Source of the DNA: Gammaproteobacteria bacterium
GTDB lineage: Bacteria > Pseudomonadota > Gammaproteobacteria > Pseudomonadales > IMCC2047
Length of the DNA stretch: 64,000 nt
Direction of reading: 5' to 3'
Assembly (NCBI GenBank): GCA_021773395.1
Contig: JAJFKB010000014.1
Span: 124,001 to 188,000, forward strand
Position numbers and translations under genes: made by a program
Notes under the pieces: generated by a model
What the model was told of the DNA's origin: nothing
Database searches by the model: none
The model's input: the letters and a program-made list of their open reading frames with translations, nothing else
Shown: in pieces, positions 7,983 through 17,393 of the stretch
How positions within the stretch are numbered: the first letter of the stretch is position 1
Layout: every line of letters begins with the position of its first letter

Positions 7983-9128
7983 TTAATTAGTTTGGCAATG
8001 GAACATGCGGGTTATTAACTGCTCGTAGATCAATGCCAGCTTATCCAGATCACTGATTTTAACGCATTCATTGACTTTATGAATGCTTCGGTTGCATGGC
8101 CCAAGTTCGATAACCTGAGCACCTGTCGGCGCTATAAACCGGCCATCGGAAGTGCCGCCGCTAGTGGAAAGCTGGCAGGTTTCTCCGGTTATTTCTGCAA
8201 TTGATTGCAGCGCTGTAGCAACAAGCTCACCTGAATCCGTCAGGAATGGTTGGCCATGCTTGGTCCACTGGAGGGTGTAATCTACTTTGTGCTTAGCCAA
8301 AACCGCTTCTACTTTGTTAATGAGCTGATCTGCGGTGATTTCGGTTGAAAACCGAAAATTAAAAACGACTTCCAGCTCTCCGGGAATGACGTTAGTAGCG
8401 CCGGTTCCAGCGTTAATGTTGGAAATTTGAAACGAGGTGGCCGGGAAGAAATCATTTCCCTGATCCCACTCCTCGTTGGTAAGTTCGGTGAGTGCCGCCA
8501 GTGCAGAGTGGATCGGGTTTGACGCCTTTTCTGGATAAGCGATATGTCCCTGAATACCTTTTGCTCTCAGCAAACCACCCAGTGAGCCACGCCTCCCATT
8601 CTTGATCGTATCTCCCAGCCTGTCGCCGCTGGAAGGCTCTCCGACAACACACCAGTTTATTTGATCATCCTGTTGTTGTAGGTGTTGTATGACTCTTGCC
8701 GTCCCGTCTATTGCCGGTCCCTCTTCGTCACTGGTAATCAGGTAAGCCAGTTTACCCTGATAATTTGGGTGGCGAGCGATAAAACGTTCTGTAGCCACAA
8801 TCATTGCAGCAAGACTCCCTTTCATATCAGCTGCTCCACGCCCGTACAAATAGTCGCCCCTAATGCTCGGTTCGAAAGGTGGAGAGTCCCACTCTTCTGC
8901 AGGACCAGTGGGTACTACATCTGTGTGTCCCGCAAACGCTAAAATCGGACCAGACTCGCCTCTAATAGCCCAAAAATTGGAGACGTCACAAAAGTGTAGT
9001 GGCACGATTTTGAAGTCCATCGCTTTGAGCCGTTCAATCATAAGCGCCTGGCATCCCTCGTCCCTGGGTGTAATGGATGGCCGGCTGATTAGTTGCATTG
9101 CAAGTTGCAGTACGGGACTATTATTCAT
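7983..9128 (-). CDS. dapE: Succinyl-diaminopimelate desuccinylase
   Basis: DapE hydrolyses N-succinyl-LL-2,6-diaminopimelate to LL-diaminopimelate and succinate in the lysine/peptidoglycan pathway. The 381-residue protein is an M20-family dinuclear zinc enzyme. It shows the metal-binding motifs AGHTDVVPTG (His), GRGAADMKGSLAAM (Asp) and SDEEGPAIDGT (catalytic Glu), with the C-terminal zinc histidine in GPCNRSIHKVNE. Length equals the family norm (about 377). dapD, the preceding enzyme but one in the pathway, lies 1 kb away on the same strand, separated by one opposite-strand gene. Confidence 0.97.
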   Translation of the reverse strand: MNNSPVLQLAMQLISRPSITPRDEGCQALMIERLKAMDFKIVPLHFCDVSNFWAIRGESGPILAFAGHTDVVPTGPAEEWDSPPFEPSIRGDYLYGRGAADMKGSLAAMIVATERFIARHPNYQGKLAYLITSDEEGPAIDGTARVIQHLQQQDDQINWCVVGEPSSGDRLGDTIKNGRRGSLGGLLRAKGIQGHIAYPEKASNPIHSALAALTELTNEEWDQGNDFFPATSFQISNINAGTGATNVIPGELEVVFNFRFSTEITADQLINKVEAVLAKHKVDYTLQWTKHGQPFLTDSGELVATALQSIAEITGETCQLSTSGGTSDGRFIAPTGAQVIELGPCNRSIHKVNECVKISDLDKLALIYEQLITRMFHCQTN

Positions 9129-9333
9129 AGGTCTCTGGATTATTCGCTGTAAGTGGGTAAAGGCTAACTGTATACCAGTTGATTAACCATCTCAAAAAGA
9201 TTCCAAATACCTCTCATTTGAAAAGCCTGGAAATGAAAACGCAGATTTACATTTTTTTGTTAAGCCCTTATAGTGGTAACGGTTTTCATAGGATTGAGAA
9301 CAAATACACATAATTGCATACAAGGAGGTTTCC

Positions 9334-10074
9334 ATGCGAACAGTTTTCTCTGTTCAGTCACTTTTTCTAAGTTTTTTCGTAGGTTTTTTGTGGGTTCAGT
9401 TCGCTCATGCACAGCCTGTGTTTATCAATGAAATACATTATGACAACTTAAGCGCTGATCAAGAGGAAGGCGTTGAGTTGGCGGGTCCTGCCGGCACTGA
9501 TTTAGCGGGGTGGGAGTTGGTCTTCTATAATGGTGGAAATGGCAGTCCTTATCTGTCAAAACCCCTGGAGGGCTTGATTGGTAATCAAAGTAATGGTTTT
9601 GGAGTGCTTGCGTTCGCAATTCCTGGCATTCAAAATGGCGCGCCTGATGGTATTGCTTTGGTGAACGCCTTAAGCGAGGTGCTCCAGTTCTTAAGTTATG
9701 AGGGCTCGTTCGTCGCGGCCACCGGAATTGCCGCAGGACTGACGAGTTTGGACATAGAGGTTTCTGAAAGCGCGTCGACAGCTCCCGGGCTATCGCTACA
9801 ACTCATTGGTACAGGTGAAGGTTCTTCCGGTTTTTCCTGGGGTGCTGCACAATCCAGCAGTTTCGGGGCCATTAATGATGGACAAGAATTTCGAGCTGTT
9901 GGGGCGGGCGAGCTGCCCGTATCAGGAACGCTATGGTTGATACTATGGGCGGCGGTCAGCTGGCTAATCTATTCGAGGCTGCGAATGCGTAAGGCAAGTT
10001 CTCCAGGCATTTGCAGGCAGGTGATAAAGGCGCTGTTTATGGGTGGCATCCATACCAGATGCCGATGTTGCTAG
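9334..10074 (+). CDS. Secreted lamin-tail-domain protein with a PEP-CTERM-like tail
   Basis: A 246-residue exported protein with a strong Shine-Dalgarno (AAGGAGG) and a signal peptide cleaved after AHA at about residue 26. Residues 27-185 look like a lamin tail domain, a small beta-sandwich also found at the N terminus of extracellular nucleases such as ExeM (INEIHYDN start, DLAGWELVFYNGGNG, FGAINDGQEF end). From residue 194 comes LPVSGTLWL, a hydrophobic helix and the basic cluster RLRMRK. This is the layout of an exosortase-type (PEP-CTERM) sorting signal. Unusually, 26 further residues including several cysteines follow, which may be an unprocessed extension or the product of a late frameshift. 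No catalytic domain is present. Confidence 0.75.
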   Translation: MRTVFSVQSLFLSFFVGFLWVQFAHAQPVFINEIHYDNLSADQEEGVELAGPAGTDLAGWELVFYNGGNGSPYLSKPLEGLIGNQSNGFGVLAFAIPGIQNGAPDGIALVNALSEVLQFLSYEGSFVAATGIAAGLTSLDIEVSESASTAPGLSLQLIGTGEGSSGFSWGAAQSSSFGAINDGQEFRAVGAGELPVSGTLWLILWAAVSWLIYSRLRMRKASSPGICRQVIKALFMGGIHTRCRCC

Positions 10075-10108
10075 TCCGGTTAAAGGTCTGCAAAAACCAG
10101 GCTAATAG

Positions 10109-10136
10109 TGTCGGGCGATTTAATAACCGCCCGACA
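10109..10136. terminator. Hairpin between convergent genes
   Basis: Perfect 9-bp inverted repeat TGTCGGGCG / CGCCCGACA with a 10-nt loop, between the ends of the lamin-tail gene and dapD. It is GC-rich and placed as a shared terminator would be, but lacks a good T-run on either strand. Confidence 0.45.
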
Positions 10137-10146
10137 GCATCAAATA

Positions 10147-11187
10147 CTAGTTATTGGCATGTAGTTCTTCATTGAGTGCAATTGCCGACTTGTTGGTTTT
10201 GCATTCAATACGCCCGTTTTGTGAATTGCGGCGCAACAGCAAGTCAGGCTTTCCTGCCAGATCACGAGCTTTTATATCTTTTATAGGCTGGTTGTTTTCG
10301 TCCAGTACAGTAACCTTTGAGCCGGCTGTAACATACAGCCCGGCTTCCACTGTGCAGCGATCACCTAGCGGTATCCCTATACCTGCATTTGCCCCAATTA
10401 GGCACTCGTCGCCAACGTAAATAATCACGTTGTTGCCGCCGGAAAGTGTACCCATTGTGCTGCAGCCTCCCCCCAGATCACTGCCGTGGCCGACCACAAC
10501 ACCTGCTGAAATACGTCCTTCGACCATGCTGGTGCCCAAGGTTCCCGCATTAAAATTCACGAACCCTTCATGCATGACGGTAGTTCCGTCTCCCAGGTGT
10601 GCACCCAGTCGCACACGATCGGTGTCGGCCACTCGAACTCCTGAAGGCATTGTATAATTTGCCATTTTAGGAAACTTATCAACCGACATAACTTCCAATA
10701 GTTCTCCGTTAAGTCTCGCGTCCAGCTGCCGTTCTGGTAATTCATCGATAGCGATTGCACCTTTGTTGGTCCAGGCAACGTTGGGAAGCAGGCCGAACAT
10801 ACCAGTTAGATTCGTTTCGTGTGGTTTGACCAGGCGGTGTGATAACAGGTGTAGCTTGAGGTAGACTTCCGGGACTGTTTCAGGAGCTATATCTTCAGCG
10901 ATCATAGTAATGACAATAGACTGGGCGCTTTGCTGCAAGCGTTTGCATAGCGCAGCATCTCCATTCATACCTGCGGCAGACAGGTTTGACGCCAGTTTTT
11001 CAAGCTGTTCGCTACTGGGCTCTACAGCGGCATTCCCTTCTTGATAGCCCAGAGTTGTGGTGACAATATCCATCAACTTGTCGTCTGGTTGGAATGCTGG
11101 TGAAGGGTAAAAAACTTCCAGCCAATTGCCTGAGTTGCTTTTAGTGCCTACGCCAAATGCGAAGCTGTAGAATTTATTTTTACTCAT
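10147..11187 (-). CDS. dapD: 2,3,4,5-tetrahydropyridine-2,6-dicarboxylate N-succinyltransferase
   Basis: DapD transfers succinyl from succinyl-CoA to tetrahydrodipicolinate in the diaminopimelate/lysine pathway. At 346 residues it is the long form found in Pseudomonas and actinobacteria rather than the 274-residue enteric form. The second half is a left-handed beta-helix of hexapeptide repeats with GHGSDLGGGCSTMGTLSGG and IGANAGIGIPLG. The N-terminal third is the extra helical domain of the long form. It is followed 18 bp upstream (transcriptionally earlier) by the ArsC/Spx-like gene, the usual pseudomonad arrangement. Confidence 0.96.
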   Translation of the reverse strand: MSKNKFYSFAFGVGTKSNSGNWLEVFYPSPAFQPDDKLMDIVTTTLGYQEGNAAVEPSSEQLEKLASNLSAAGMNGDAALCKRLQQSAQSIVITMIAEDIAPETVPEVYLKLHLLSHRLVKPHETNLTGMFGLLPNVAWTNKGAIAIDELPERQLDARLNGELLEVMSVDKFPKMANYTMPSGVRVADTDRVRLGAHLGDGTTVMHEGFVNFNAGTLGTSMVEGRISAGVVVGHGSDLGGGCSTMGTLSGGNNVIIYVGDECLIGANAGIGIPLGDRCTVEAGLYVTAGSKVTVLDENNQPIKDIKARDLAGKPDLLLRRNSQNGRIECKTNKSAIALNEELHANN

Positions 11188-11205
11188 AAAAAACCTCTTG
11201 TATTG

Positions 11206-11550
11206 CTATCCTAAAATCTTTTCATATTCCGATGGATTAAAGCCCAAAATTCTAAGCTCTCCAGTGTCCAGAATAGGTCGTTTAATCATTGCTGGATTAG
11301 TCTGCATCAGGCTGATTGCCTTTTTTTCATTTAAATCTGATTTATCTTCGTTTGGAAGTTTTCTCCAGGTCAAACCGCGGCGGTTAATGAGCTGCTCCCA
11401 GCCTAATTCATTGCACCAAAGCTGTAATTGGATGTCAGTAATTCCATCAACGCGATAGTCATGAAATTGATATTTAATGTGTGAATTTTTTAGCCAATCC
11501 CGGGCGTTTTTTATGGTATCGCAATTTTTGATGCCATAGAGCTTAATCAT
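11206..11550 (-). CDS. ArsC/Spx family protein (YffB type)
   Basis: A 114-residue thioredoxin-fold protein of the arsenate reductase/Spx superfamily. The N terminus MIKLYGIKNCDTIKNARDWL carries the single conserved cysteine at residue 10, and MIKRPILDTG holds the conserved arginine and cis-proline. These features match YffB, which sits beside dap genes in many gammaproteobacteria and whose physiological substrate is not established. There is no second resolving cysteine, so glutathione-dependent chemistry is possible. It lies between glnD and dapD on the same strand with gaps of 10 and 18 bp. Confidence 0.92.
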   Translation of the reverse strand: MIKLYGIKNCDTIKNARDWLKNSHIKYQFHDYRVDGITDIQLQLWCNELGWEQLINRRGLTWRKLPNEDKSDLNEKKAISLMQTNPAMIKRPILDTGELRILGFNPSEYEKILG

Positions 11551-11560
11551 TAAGAAATTC

Positions 11561-14278
11561 CTAGATTACTGTCACAGAATTGCCGGTACCGGACTCATGT
11601 TGAGCCCACTGATCCAGTTGACTACATATTTCAAATTCTATTTTTTTGCACAGTTTCTCGTCAATGATAGCCTCCCGATGCTCCGTGGAGACGAAGAAAA
11701 CATCCTCAACTCTTTCTCCAAGTGTGGTGATTTTTGCTTTTTGCAGAATGAGTTTGTTTTCCAGCAAGATGCGGCCGATACGCGCTAATAGGCCCGGACG
11801 ATCCGGGGTAACCACTTCTATGACGGTACAGTTGAGAATACTGTCAGAATAGATATGCGCTTCGGTTGGCATGGTGAAATGCTGCAGTCTGCGCGGGGTG
11901 TGGCGTTTAATAATCGTAGGCATTTGTTTGGGGTTCTGTAGTGCACTGGTTAGCGCGGCTTTTATTTTTGCCAGCCGCAGCTGATTATCACCTATTGGCT
12001 GGCCATTCTCTTCCAGCACTATATACGAATTAAGATTAAAATTATTAGGCGACGTGCTTATTCTTGCGTCAACAATATTAAGTTCAAGCTGTTCCAAAAT
12101 GGCTGCCGTGGTCGCAAAAAGGTGATGTTCCGTTTGTGAATAAATAAAGATCTGGGTGCCGCCTGCACCCTCCTGCATGCTCAGCTCTTTGATCATCACC
12201 AGAGGCTTCCCCGGCTCAGTGTGTTCTAATATTGCTTGTGTGTGCCACGCAATATCTTCATGTGAATGCTGTATAAAATATTCATCTCCCAGTTGGTGCC
12301 ACAGCGACTCAACGATGACCGGATTAAACGATAATAATGCCAACGCCTGGCATTGTTTTTTATTTATCGCATTTTTTCGGTCAATCGGGTTTTCCAGCCC
12401 TCGGCTAAGAGCACGCTTGGTTTCCAGATAAAGCTGTCGCATTAAGGTGGCTCGCCAGCTGGTCCAGAGATTGGGGTTGGTGGCGTTGATGTCGGCAACG
12501 GTTAATAGGAAAAGGTAATCAAGGTGAAGCTGATCCTGCATTTTCTCTGCAAACTGTTGGATAATGTCTGGATCGGAGATGTCCTTACGTTGTGCAGTGA
12601 TAGACATGATTAGATGGTTCTCTACCAACCACGCAACGAGGCTCGCGTCCCAATTACTTAAGCGATGACGCATGCAGAATTCGCGTGCATCGGTGGCTCC
12701 AAGTTTTGAGTGGTCGCCACCGCGACCTTTGGCGATGTCGTGATACAGGCCGGCTATATAAAGTAGCTCAAGTTTGGGTATCTGGCGGATTATCTTGATG
12801 GCCAGAGGAAACCTGTCAGACTCGGTGCGCAAATAAATACGACGTAAATACTGGAGTAGCAACAGTGTATGAGCGTCTACTGTATAAAGATGGAACAGGT
12901 CATGCTGCATTTTTCCGATTATTTTCCCAAATTCTGGAAGGTACCGCCCGAGTACCGCATAACGGCGCATGCGTTGCAGTTGCGTTACCATTCGATTGGG
13001 GGAGCGTAGCAACTCCATAAAGATTGAAATGTTGCGTATATCCAGGCGAAAGTCATCATCTATCAGATGTCGACTTTCGCGTATCAAGCGAATTGTGGAG
13101 GCCCGTACACCCTGTATATCCAGATTTTGCGCCATGAGCAAAAAAATCTCCATAAGCGCAAAGGGCGTGCGTTTAAATACCTGGTCGTTGGTGACTTCTA
13201 TATAGCCATTAGTGATTTTAAAACGGGAATTAATTGCGATACCGACAGGCTTTTCCTTTGCGCGCAAGATGGCTTCATCAAAGTGTTGCAGAAGCATGTC
13301 GTTCAGCACCATGGTGCGCAATACAACACGGTAAAACTGCTGCATCAGCTGCTCGATGGCTAATGATTCGTCGGTATCCTTAAAGCCAAAAAGTCTGGCA
13401 AGCGGCTCCTGGTAGTCAAAAAGAAGTCGATCTTCAGCTCGGCCAGCGAGCATATGCAAGCCGTATCGCACCCTCCACAAATAATTTTGTCCTTCGCTAA
13501 GCAGACCAAATTCGGTTTCCGTAAGAAACTTGTTGGAAACCAGGTCTTGCAGGTCATTTCCGCCAAAATGTCTCTTTGCAACCCACGTGATCATCTGAAT
13601 ATCCCGCAGCCCACCTGGAGACTCTTTTACATTTGGTTCCAGGTTATGTTCAAGTTCATTGAACTTTTTATGGCGGGCAATCTGTTCTTCCCTTTTTGCA
13701 GTAAAGAAGGGTTGTTCTGGCCAGATTTTATTGGGCCCGACTTTTTTTTGCATCTGCGCTAATAATTCAGGTTCGCCAACAATGGAGCGCGACTCCATTA
13801 GGCTTGTCGCTATGGTGATATCTCTTCTGGCATCATCTTTACATTGGTTTAACGAGCGAACGCTGTGACCCACCTTTAGCCCGATATCCCATAGGAAAGT
13901 GACAAATTTCTCTATGTGACGGTGTTGTTTCCTGATGCCAAAGCCCCGGTAGAGTATGAGAATGTCGATATCAGAATGTGGGTGTAATTCGCCTCGCCCG
14001 TAACCGCCCACGGCGACCAGACTTAAATTTTTATTACGAAAAGGAATCTGGCGCCATGCCATCACCAATATCTGATCGATCAGCCAGGCTCGGGCGTAAA
14101 TTAATAAATGGGTTGGGGTGCCATCACAAAAATGCTGATCAAGCTTTTGTTGTGCACTAGCCAGCGCATCTTTGAAAGTTCGAATGGGGTTATGATGCTG
14201 TTCGAGCTGTTGTGAAAACGCATCCGGATCAAATAACTCAGTCTGGATAGCTTTCAGGTCTTCAGTTTCAGTCATCAT
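11561..14278 (-). CDS. glnD: Bifunctional uridylyltransferase/uridylyl-removing enzyme GlnD
   Basis: GlnD senses glutamine and uridylylates or deuridylylates PII proteins (GlnB/GlnK), controlling nitrogen assimilation. The 905-residue protein has the nucleotidyltransferase motif GGYGRGELHPHSDIDIL near residue 95. The HD hydrolase motif GLYHDIAKGRGGDHSKLGA is near residue 510. Two C-terminal ACT domains follow (ELSMQEGAGGTQIFIYSQ and VIEVVTPDRPGLLARIG). Length equals family members (about 890-900). It starts 9 bp after map on the same strand, the canonical map-glnD pair. Confidence 0.98.
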   Translation of the reverse strand: MMTETEDLKAIQTELFDPDAFSQQLEQHHNPIRTFKDALASAQQKLDQHFCDGTPTHLLIYARAWLIDQILVMAWRQIPFRNKNLSLVAVGGYGRGELHPHSDIDILILYRGFGIRKQHRHIEKFVTFLWDIGLKVGHSVRSLNQCKDDARRDITIATSLMESRSIVGEPELLAQMQKKVGPNKIWPEQPFFTAKREEQIARHKKFNELEHNLEPNVKESPGGLRDIQMITWVAKRHFGGNDLQDLVSNKFLTETEFGLLSEGQNYLWRVRYGLHMLAGRAEDRLLFDYQEPLARLFGFKDTDESLAIEQLMQQFYRVVLRTMVLNDMLLQHFDEAILRAKEKPVGIAINSRFKITNGYIEVTNDQVFKRTPFALMEIFLLMAQNLDIQGVRASTIRLIRESRHLIDDDFRLDIRNISIFMELLRSPNRMVTQLQRMRRYAVLGRYLPEFGKIIGKMQHDLFHLYTVDAHTLLLLQYLRRIYLRTESDRFPLAIKIIRQIPKLELLYIAGLYHDIAKGRGGDHSKLGATDAREFCMRHRLSNWDASLVAWLVENHLIMSITAQRKDISDPDIIQQFAEKMQDQLHLDYLFLLTVADINATNPNLWTSWRATLMRQLYLETKRALSRGLENPIDRKNAINKKQCQALALLSFNPVIVESLWHQLGDEYFIQHSHEDIAWHTQAILEHTEPGKPLVMIKELSMQEGAGGTQIFIYSQTEHHLFATTAAILEQLELNIVDARISTSPNNFNLNSYIVLEENGQPIGDNQLRLAKIKAALTSALQNPKQMPTIIKRHTPRRLQHFTMPTEAHIYSDSILNCTVIEVVTPDRPGLLARIGRILLENKLILQKAKITTLGERVEDVFFVSTEHREAIIDEKLCKKIEFEICSQLDQWAQHESGTGNSVTVI

Positions 14279-14287
14279 GGCGGGCAG

Positions 14288-15064
14288 TCATAGGCCGTGT
14301 TCTTCACCTCGCCGAGTGAGAATCTCATGACCGGTTTCAGTAACCAAAATGGTATGCTCCCATTGCGCCGATAGTCTTTTGTCTGTCGTTTCTACGGTCC
14401 AGCCGTCTCGCGAGGACAGTTTAACATGACGCTTGCCGGCATTAATCATGGGTTCAATCGTAAAAATCATACCAGGCTTTAATTGTACTCCTGTTTTGGG
14501 CCTGCCATAGTGCAGTACCTGTGGGTCTTCGTGAAAGTTACTGCCGATGCCATGGCCACAGTATTCTCTAACAACAGAGTAGTGATGATTTTGTGCGTAG
14601 TTTTGTATGACGTGCCCAATGTCGCCCAGGTAAGTTCCCGGTTTTACCAGTGCGATACCCATATACAGGCACTCTTGTGTAACTTTAACCAGTCTTTGAG
14701 CATGTGGCGTTATATTCCCAACAAAAAACATTTTGCTGGTGTCGCCATGGTAGCCGTCCTTAATCACGGTGATATCAATATTGATGATGTCGCCACTCTT
14801 TAATATTTTCTTGTCGCTGGGTATCCCATGACAGACTACTTGGTTGACGGAAGTACAAATGGACTTTGGGAAACCTTTGTAATTAAGCGGTGCTGGAATG
14901 GCTTTCTGTCTATTCACAATATATTCGTGGCAGATGCGGTCCAGTTCGCCGGTTGATACACCCGGTATGACCTTGTCCTCGATCATTTCCAGAACTTCGG
15001 CAGCGAGTTTGCCAGCCACTCGCATTTTTTTAATTTCTTCGGGTGTCTTGATGGATATGCTCAT
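14288..15064 (-). CDS. map: Methionine aminopeptidase type I
   Basis: MetAP removes the initiator methionine from nascent proteins. The 258-residue protein is a type Ia enzyme without N-terminal extension. Metal ligands are visible: the two aspartates in NIDITVIKDGYHGDTSKMF, histidine in REYCGHGIG, and glutamates in TIEPMI and WEHTILVT. It is divergent from rpsB, as in E. coli and Pseudomonas, with about 500 bp between the starts. Confidence 0.98.
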   Translation of the reverse strand: MSISIKTPEEIKKMRVAGKLAAEVLEMIEDKVIPGVSTGELDRICHEYIVNRQKAIPAPLNYKGFPKSICTSVNQVVCHGIPSDKKILKSGDIINIDITVIKDGYHGDTSKMFFVGNITPHAQRLVKVTQECLYMGIALVKPGTYLGDIGHVIQNYAQNHHYSVVREYCGHGIGSNFHEDPQVLHYGRPKTGVQLKPGMIFTIEPMINAGKRHVKLSSRDGWTVETTDKRLSAQWEHTILVTETGHEILTRRGEEHGL

Positions 15065-15215
15065 ATATCTACCGAGATTAATTTTGTAACGTTACGGGTA
15101 AGGTATAAAGGGGCGGCCTTTTTACCATAATTAGAAGTTGATTATAACCGTTTTTTTAAAAGAGAGGTGGGTGCCGACGTTACTTCAGGTTGTCTTGGCT
15201 TAATTGAGGTTAATC

Positions 15216-15323
15216 ATGAGCAGAATCCCTGGTTTTTTTAACAGCTGGAGTGAATCGGTATTCTTGCTAGCGAAAGAAATTCTAAACTCTTTTCAGGGTG
15301 AAAAAATACTGGCATTGTATTAA
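15216..15323 (+). CDS. Candidate 35-residue small protein upstream of rpsB
   Basis: ATG after GAGG with a 6-nt spacer, then 35 codons to TAA. The start reads MSRIPGFFNSWSES and continues as a likely amphipathic helix (VFLLAKEILNSF) ending in KILALY. It lies in the map-rpsB divergent region and ends about 20 bp before the rpsB promoter, so it would need its own promoter. The good ribosome site and helix-like composition are the only support. Confidence 0.3.
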   Translation: MSRIPGFFNSWSESVFLLAKEILNSFQGEKILALY

Positions 15324-15345
15324 GGCTATTTGTTGATTGATGCCT

Positions 15346-15373
15346 TTTACTTGGGAGGTATTTGTGGTATAAA
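15346..15373 (+). promoter_or_regulatory. rpsB promoter with extended -10
   Basis: The -35 TTTACT (15346-15351) is followed after 16 bp by the -10 TATAAA (15368-15373), preceded by TGTGG. This matches the conserved rpsB promoter described for gammaproteobacteria (extended -10 TGTGGTATAAA). It gives a leader of about 180 nt before rpsB, the region in which ribosomal protein S2 represses rpsB-tsf in E. coli. The promoter is seen directly; S2 autoregulation here is inferred. Confidence 0.7.
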
Positions 15374-15560
15374 TCAGCCCGCTTGTGACAGCCCGCGTCT
15401 TTGTATGAATGCAGCCTGTTCGAGCAGAGAAATTGAACAGTTAAATCGTTCTACTAAATCACACACGTACCGACACTTTGTTCCGGGTGCTTTCTGTGAA
15501 AACAGTTGGTTGGAATAACGGGGTATGTGGAGGCCTAACCCAAACTTAAAGAAGGTTATT

Positions 15561-16322
15561 ATGTCAAGAGTTTCAATGAGAGACCTGCTGCAGGCAGGTG
15601 CACATTTTGGTCACCAAACACGTTACTGGAATCCGAAAATGGGTCCCTATATTTTCGGTGCGCGTAACAAGATTCATATTATCAATTTAGAGCATACGGT
15701 ACCGGCGCTGAATGGGGCGCTCGATCTCGTACAAAAACTCGCTTCCAACAAAAACAAAATTTTATTTGTTGGTACCAAAAGAGCTGCGAGCAAAATCATC
15801 AAAGACGAAGCGGAGCGAGCAGGTATGCCTTATGTGCATCACCGCTGGCTGGGTGGCATGCTCACCAACTATAAAACAATCAGGCAGTCGATTAAGCGAT
15901 ATCGGGATTTGCAGGTGCAGAAAGAAAATGGCACTTTTGAACAAATCACCAAGAAAGAACAACTGATGCTTACTCGTGAGATGGAAAAGCTCGAGCGCAG
16001 CATTGGTGGTATTAAAGATATGGGTGGCTTGCCCGATGCATTGTTTGTGATCGATGTGGATCATGAGCGTATTGCCGTGAATGAAGCAAATAAGCTGGGT
16101 ATTCCAGTGATTGGTGTGGTTGACACTAATAGTGACCCGGATGGGGTGGATTATGTAATTCCAGGTAACGATGATGCGATCCGTTCTATTGGGATCTACG
16201 TTAAAGCGGTTGCAGACACCATTCTGGAAGGTGTCGGAGCTGATATGAGCGGGACAGATGAGTTTGTTGAAATAACCGCAGAAGCAGCGCCAGGCGGGGC
16301 AGAGGAAGTTTCAGCAAGCTAG
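15561..16322 (+). CDS. rpsB: 30S ribosomal protein S2
   Basis: Structural protein of the small ribosomal subunit, required for binding of S1. The frame is open further upstream (from 15525), but the ATG at 15561 after AAAGAAGG gives [20 protein letters not shown], aligning exactly with the family N terminus. The 253-residue product carries [31 protein letters not shown] and [23 protein letters not shown]. The C-terminal tail is acidic and low complexity. tsf follows after a terminator-like hairpin. Confidence 0.98.
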   Translation: MSRVSMRDLLQAGAHFGHQTRYWNPKMGPYIFGARNKIHIINLEHTVPALNGALDLVQKLASNKNKILFVGTKRAASKIIKDEAERAGMPYVHHRWLGGMLTNYKTIRQSIKRYRDLQVQKENGTFEQITKKEQLMLTREMEKLERSIGGIKDMGGLPDALFVIDVDHERIAVNEANKLGIPVIGVVDTNSDPDGVDYVIPGNDDAIRSIGIYVKAVADTILEGVGADMSGTDEFVEITAEAAPGGAEEVSAS

Positions 16323-16383
16323 AAATACCAGGTAAGGGTGATTTGTCAGAAGCAAACCCCGGCATTAAAAATTAAAGTAAAAA

Positions 16384-16404
16384 GGGGCGAGAGCCCCTTT
16401 TTTT
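16384..16404 (+). terminator. Intrinsic terminator/attenuator between rpsB and tsf
   Basis: Stem GGGGC / GCCCC with a GAGA loop, followed by seven Ts, 60 bp after rpsB. A partial terminator in the rpsB-tsf gap is known in E. coli and lets S2 be made in excess of or independently from EF-Ts. The short five-base-pair stem suggests incomplete termination here too. Confidence 0.75.
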
Positions 16405-16436
16405 AAGTTAAGTATAAGATTTAGAGGTGATTCGAA

Positions 16437-17303
16437 ATGGCAGCAATAACAGCCGCAATGGTTAAAGAGTTACGGGAACGTACTGGACTGGGTATGATGG
16501 ATTGCAAAAAAGCCCTGTCTGAAAATGAAGGTGATATTGATAAAGCAATAGAACACCTCAGAAAGTCAAGCGGTATGAAGGCCGCGAAGAAAGCATCGCG
16601 CACCGCGGCAGAAGGCATTGTTGCGACGCAAGTTGCAGAAGATGGGAGCTATGCTGTGTTGGTCGAGGTCAATAGTGAAACTGATTTTGTTGCCCGCGAC
16701 GATAACTTTAAGTCGTTTGTGGATAAGGTGGTTTCAAAGGCTTTTACTGATCGTCAGACAGATGTTGAGGCGCTGATGCAATCTGGCCTTGAAGATGAAC
16801 GTCAGGCATTAGTTCAAAAAATCGGCGAAAATGTCAGTGTGCGACGAATTCAGGAATTTTCGGCTCAGGATGGTGTTGTGGGTTCCTATGTTCACGGTAA
16901 TAACCGTATTGGCGTTTTAGTCTCTTTGCAAGGTGGCGATGATCAGTTGGCGAAAGATGTTGCGATGCATGTGGCCGCATTAAATCCGATGGTAGTTAAT
17001 CCTGATGACGTATCCCAGGATGTAATTGCCCAGGAACGTGATATTTACACTGCCCAGGCTCAGGATAGCGGTAAACCTGCGGAAATCGTTGAGAAGATGA
17101 TCGATGGACGGCTGCGTAAGTTCCTTGCCGAGATTAGCATTGTTGAACAACCCTTTGTTAAAGACCCCGACACAAAAGTGGGTGCATTGGTCAAAAAGTC
17201 CGGGGCTAAAATTTTAGCGTTTATGCGCTATGAGGTGGGAGAAGGTATCGAGAAGGAAGAGGTCGATTTTGCAACTGAAGTTGCTCAGCAAGCAGGTTTG
17301 TAG
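16437..17303 (+). CDS. tsf: Elongation factor Ts
   Basis: EF-Ts exchanges GDP for GTP on EF-Tu. The 288-residue protein begins with the UBA-like segment [19 protein letters not shown]. It has the core signature [15 protein letters not shown] near residue 80, whose Thr-Asp-Phe-Val contacts EF-Tu. Length fits the family (283 in E. coli). The start ATG follows TTAGAGGTGATTCGAA with GAGGTG as ribosome site. It is second in the rpsB operon; pyrH follows 90 bp downstream. Confidence 0.98.
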   Translation: MAAITAAMVKELRERTGLGMMDCKKALSENEGDIDKAIEHLRKSSGMKAAKKASRTAAEGIVATQVAEDGSYAVLVEVNSETDFVARDDNFKSFVDKVVSKAFTDRQTDVEALMQSGLEDERQALVQKIGENVSVRRIQEFSAQDGVVGSYVHGNNRIGVLVSLQGGDDQLAKDVAMHVAALNPMVVNPDDVSQDVIAQERDIYTAQAQDSGKPAEIVEKMIDGRLRKFLAEISIVEQPFVKDPDTKVGALVKKSGAKILAFMRYEVGEGIEKEEVDFATEVAQQAGL

Positions 17304-17393
17304 TAGTAGGTTAAAACTGAGGGGTGGAACTGTTTCGTCCTGACAATACGCTATCCCTTTGTAGTGGGCTATTAATTTGGAGTTTTAAAATCT

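Noticed and set aside
15330-15518. 62-codon frame in the rpsB leader
   Set aside because: It covers the rpsB promoter and leader RNA, and its start lies upstream of the transcription start.
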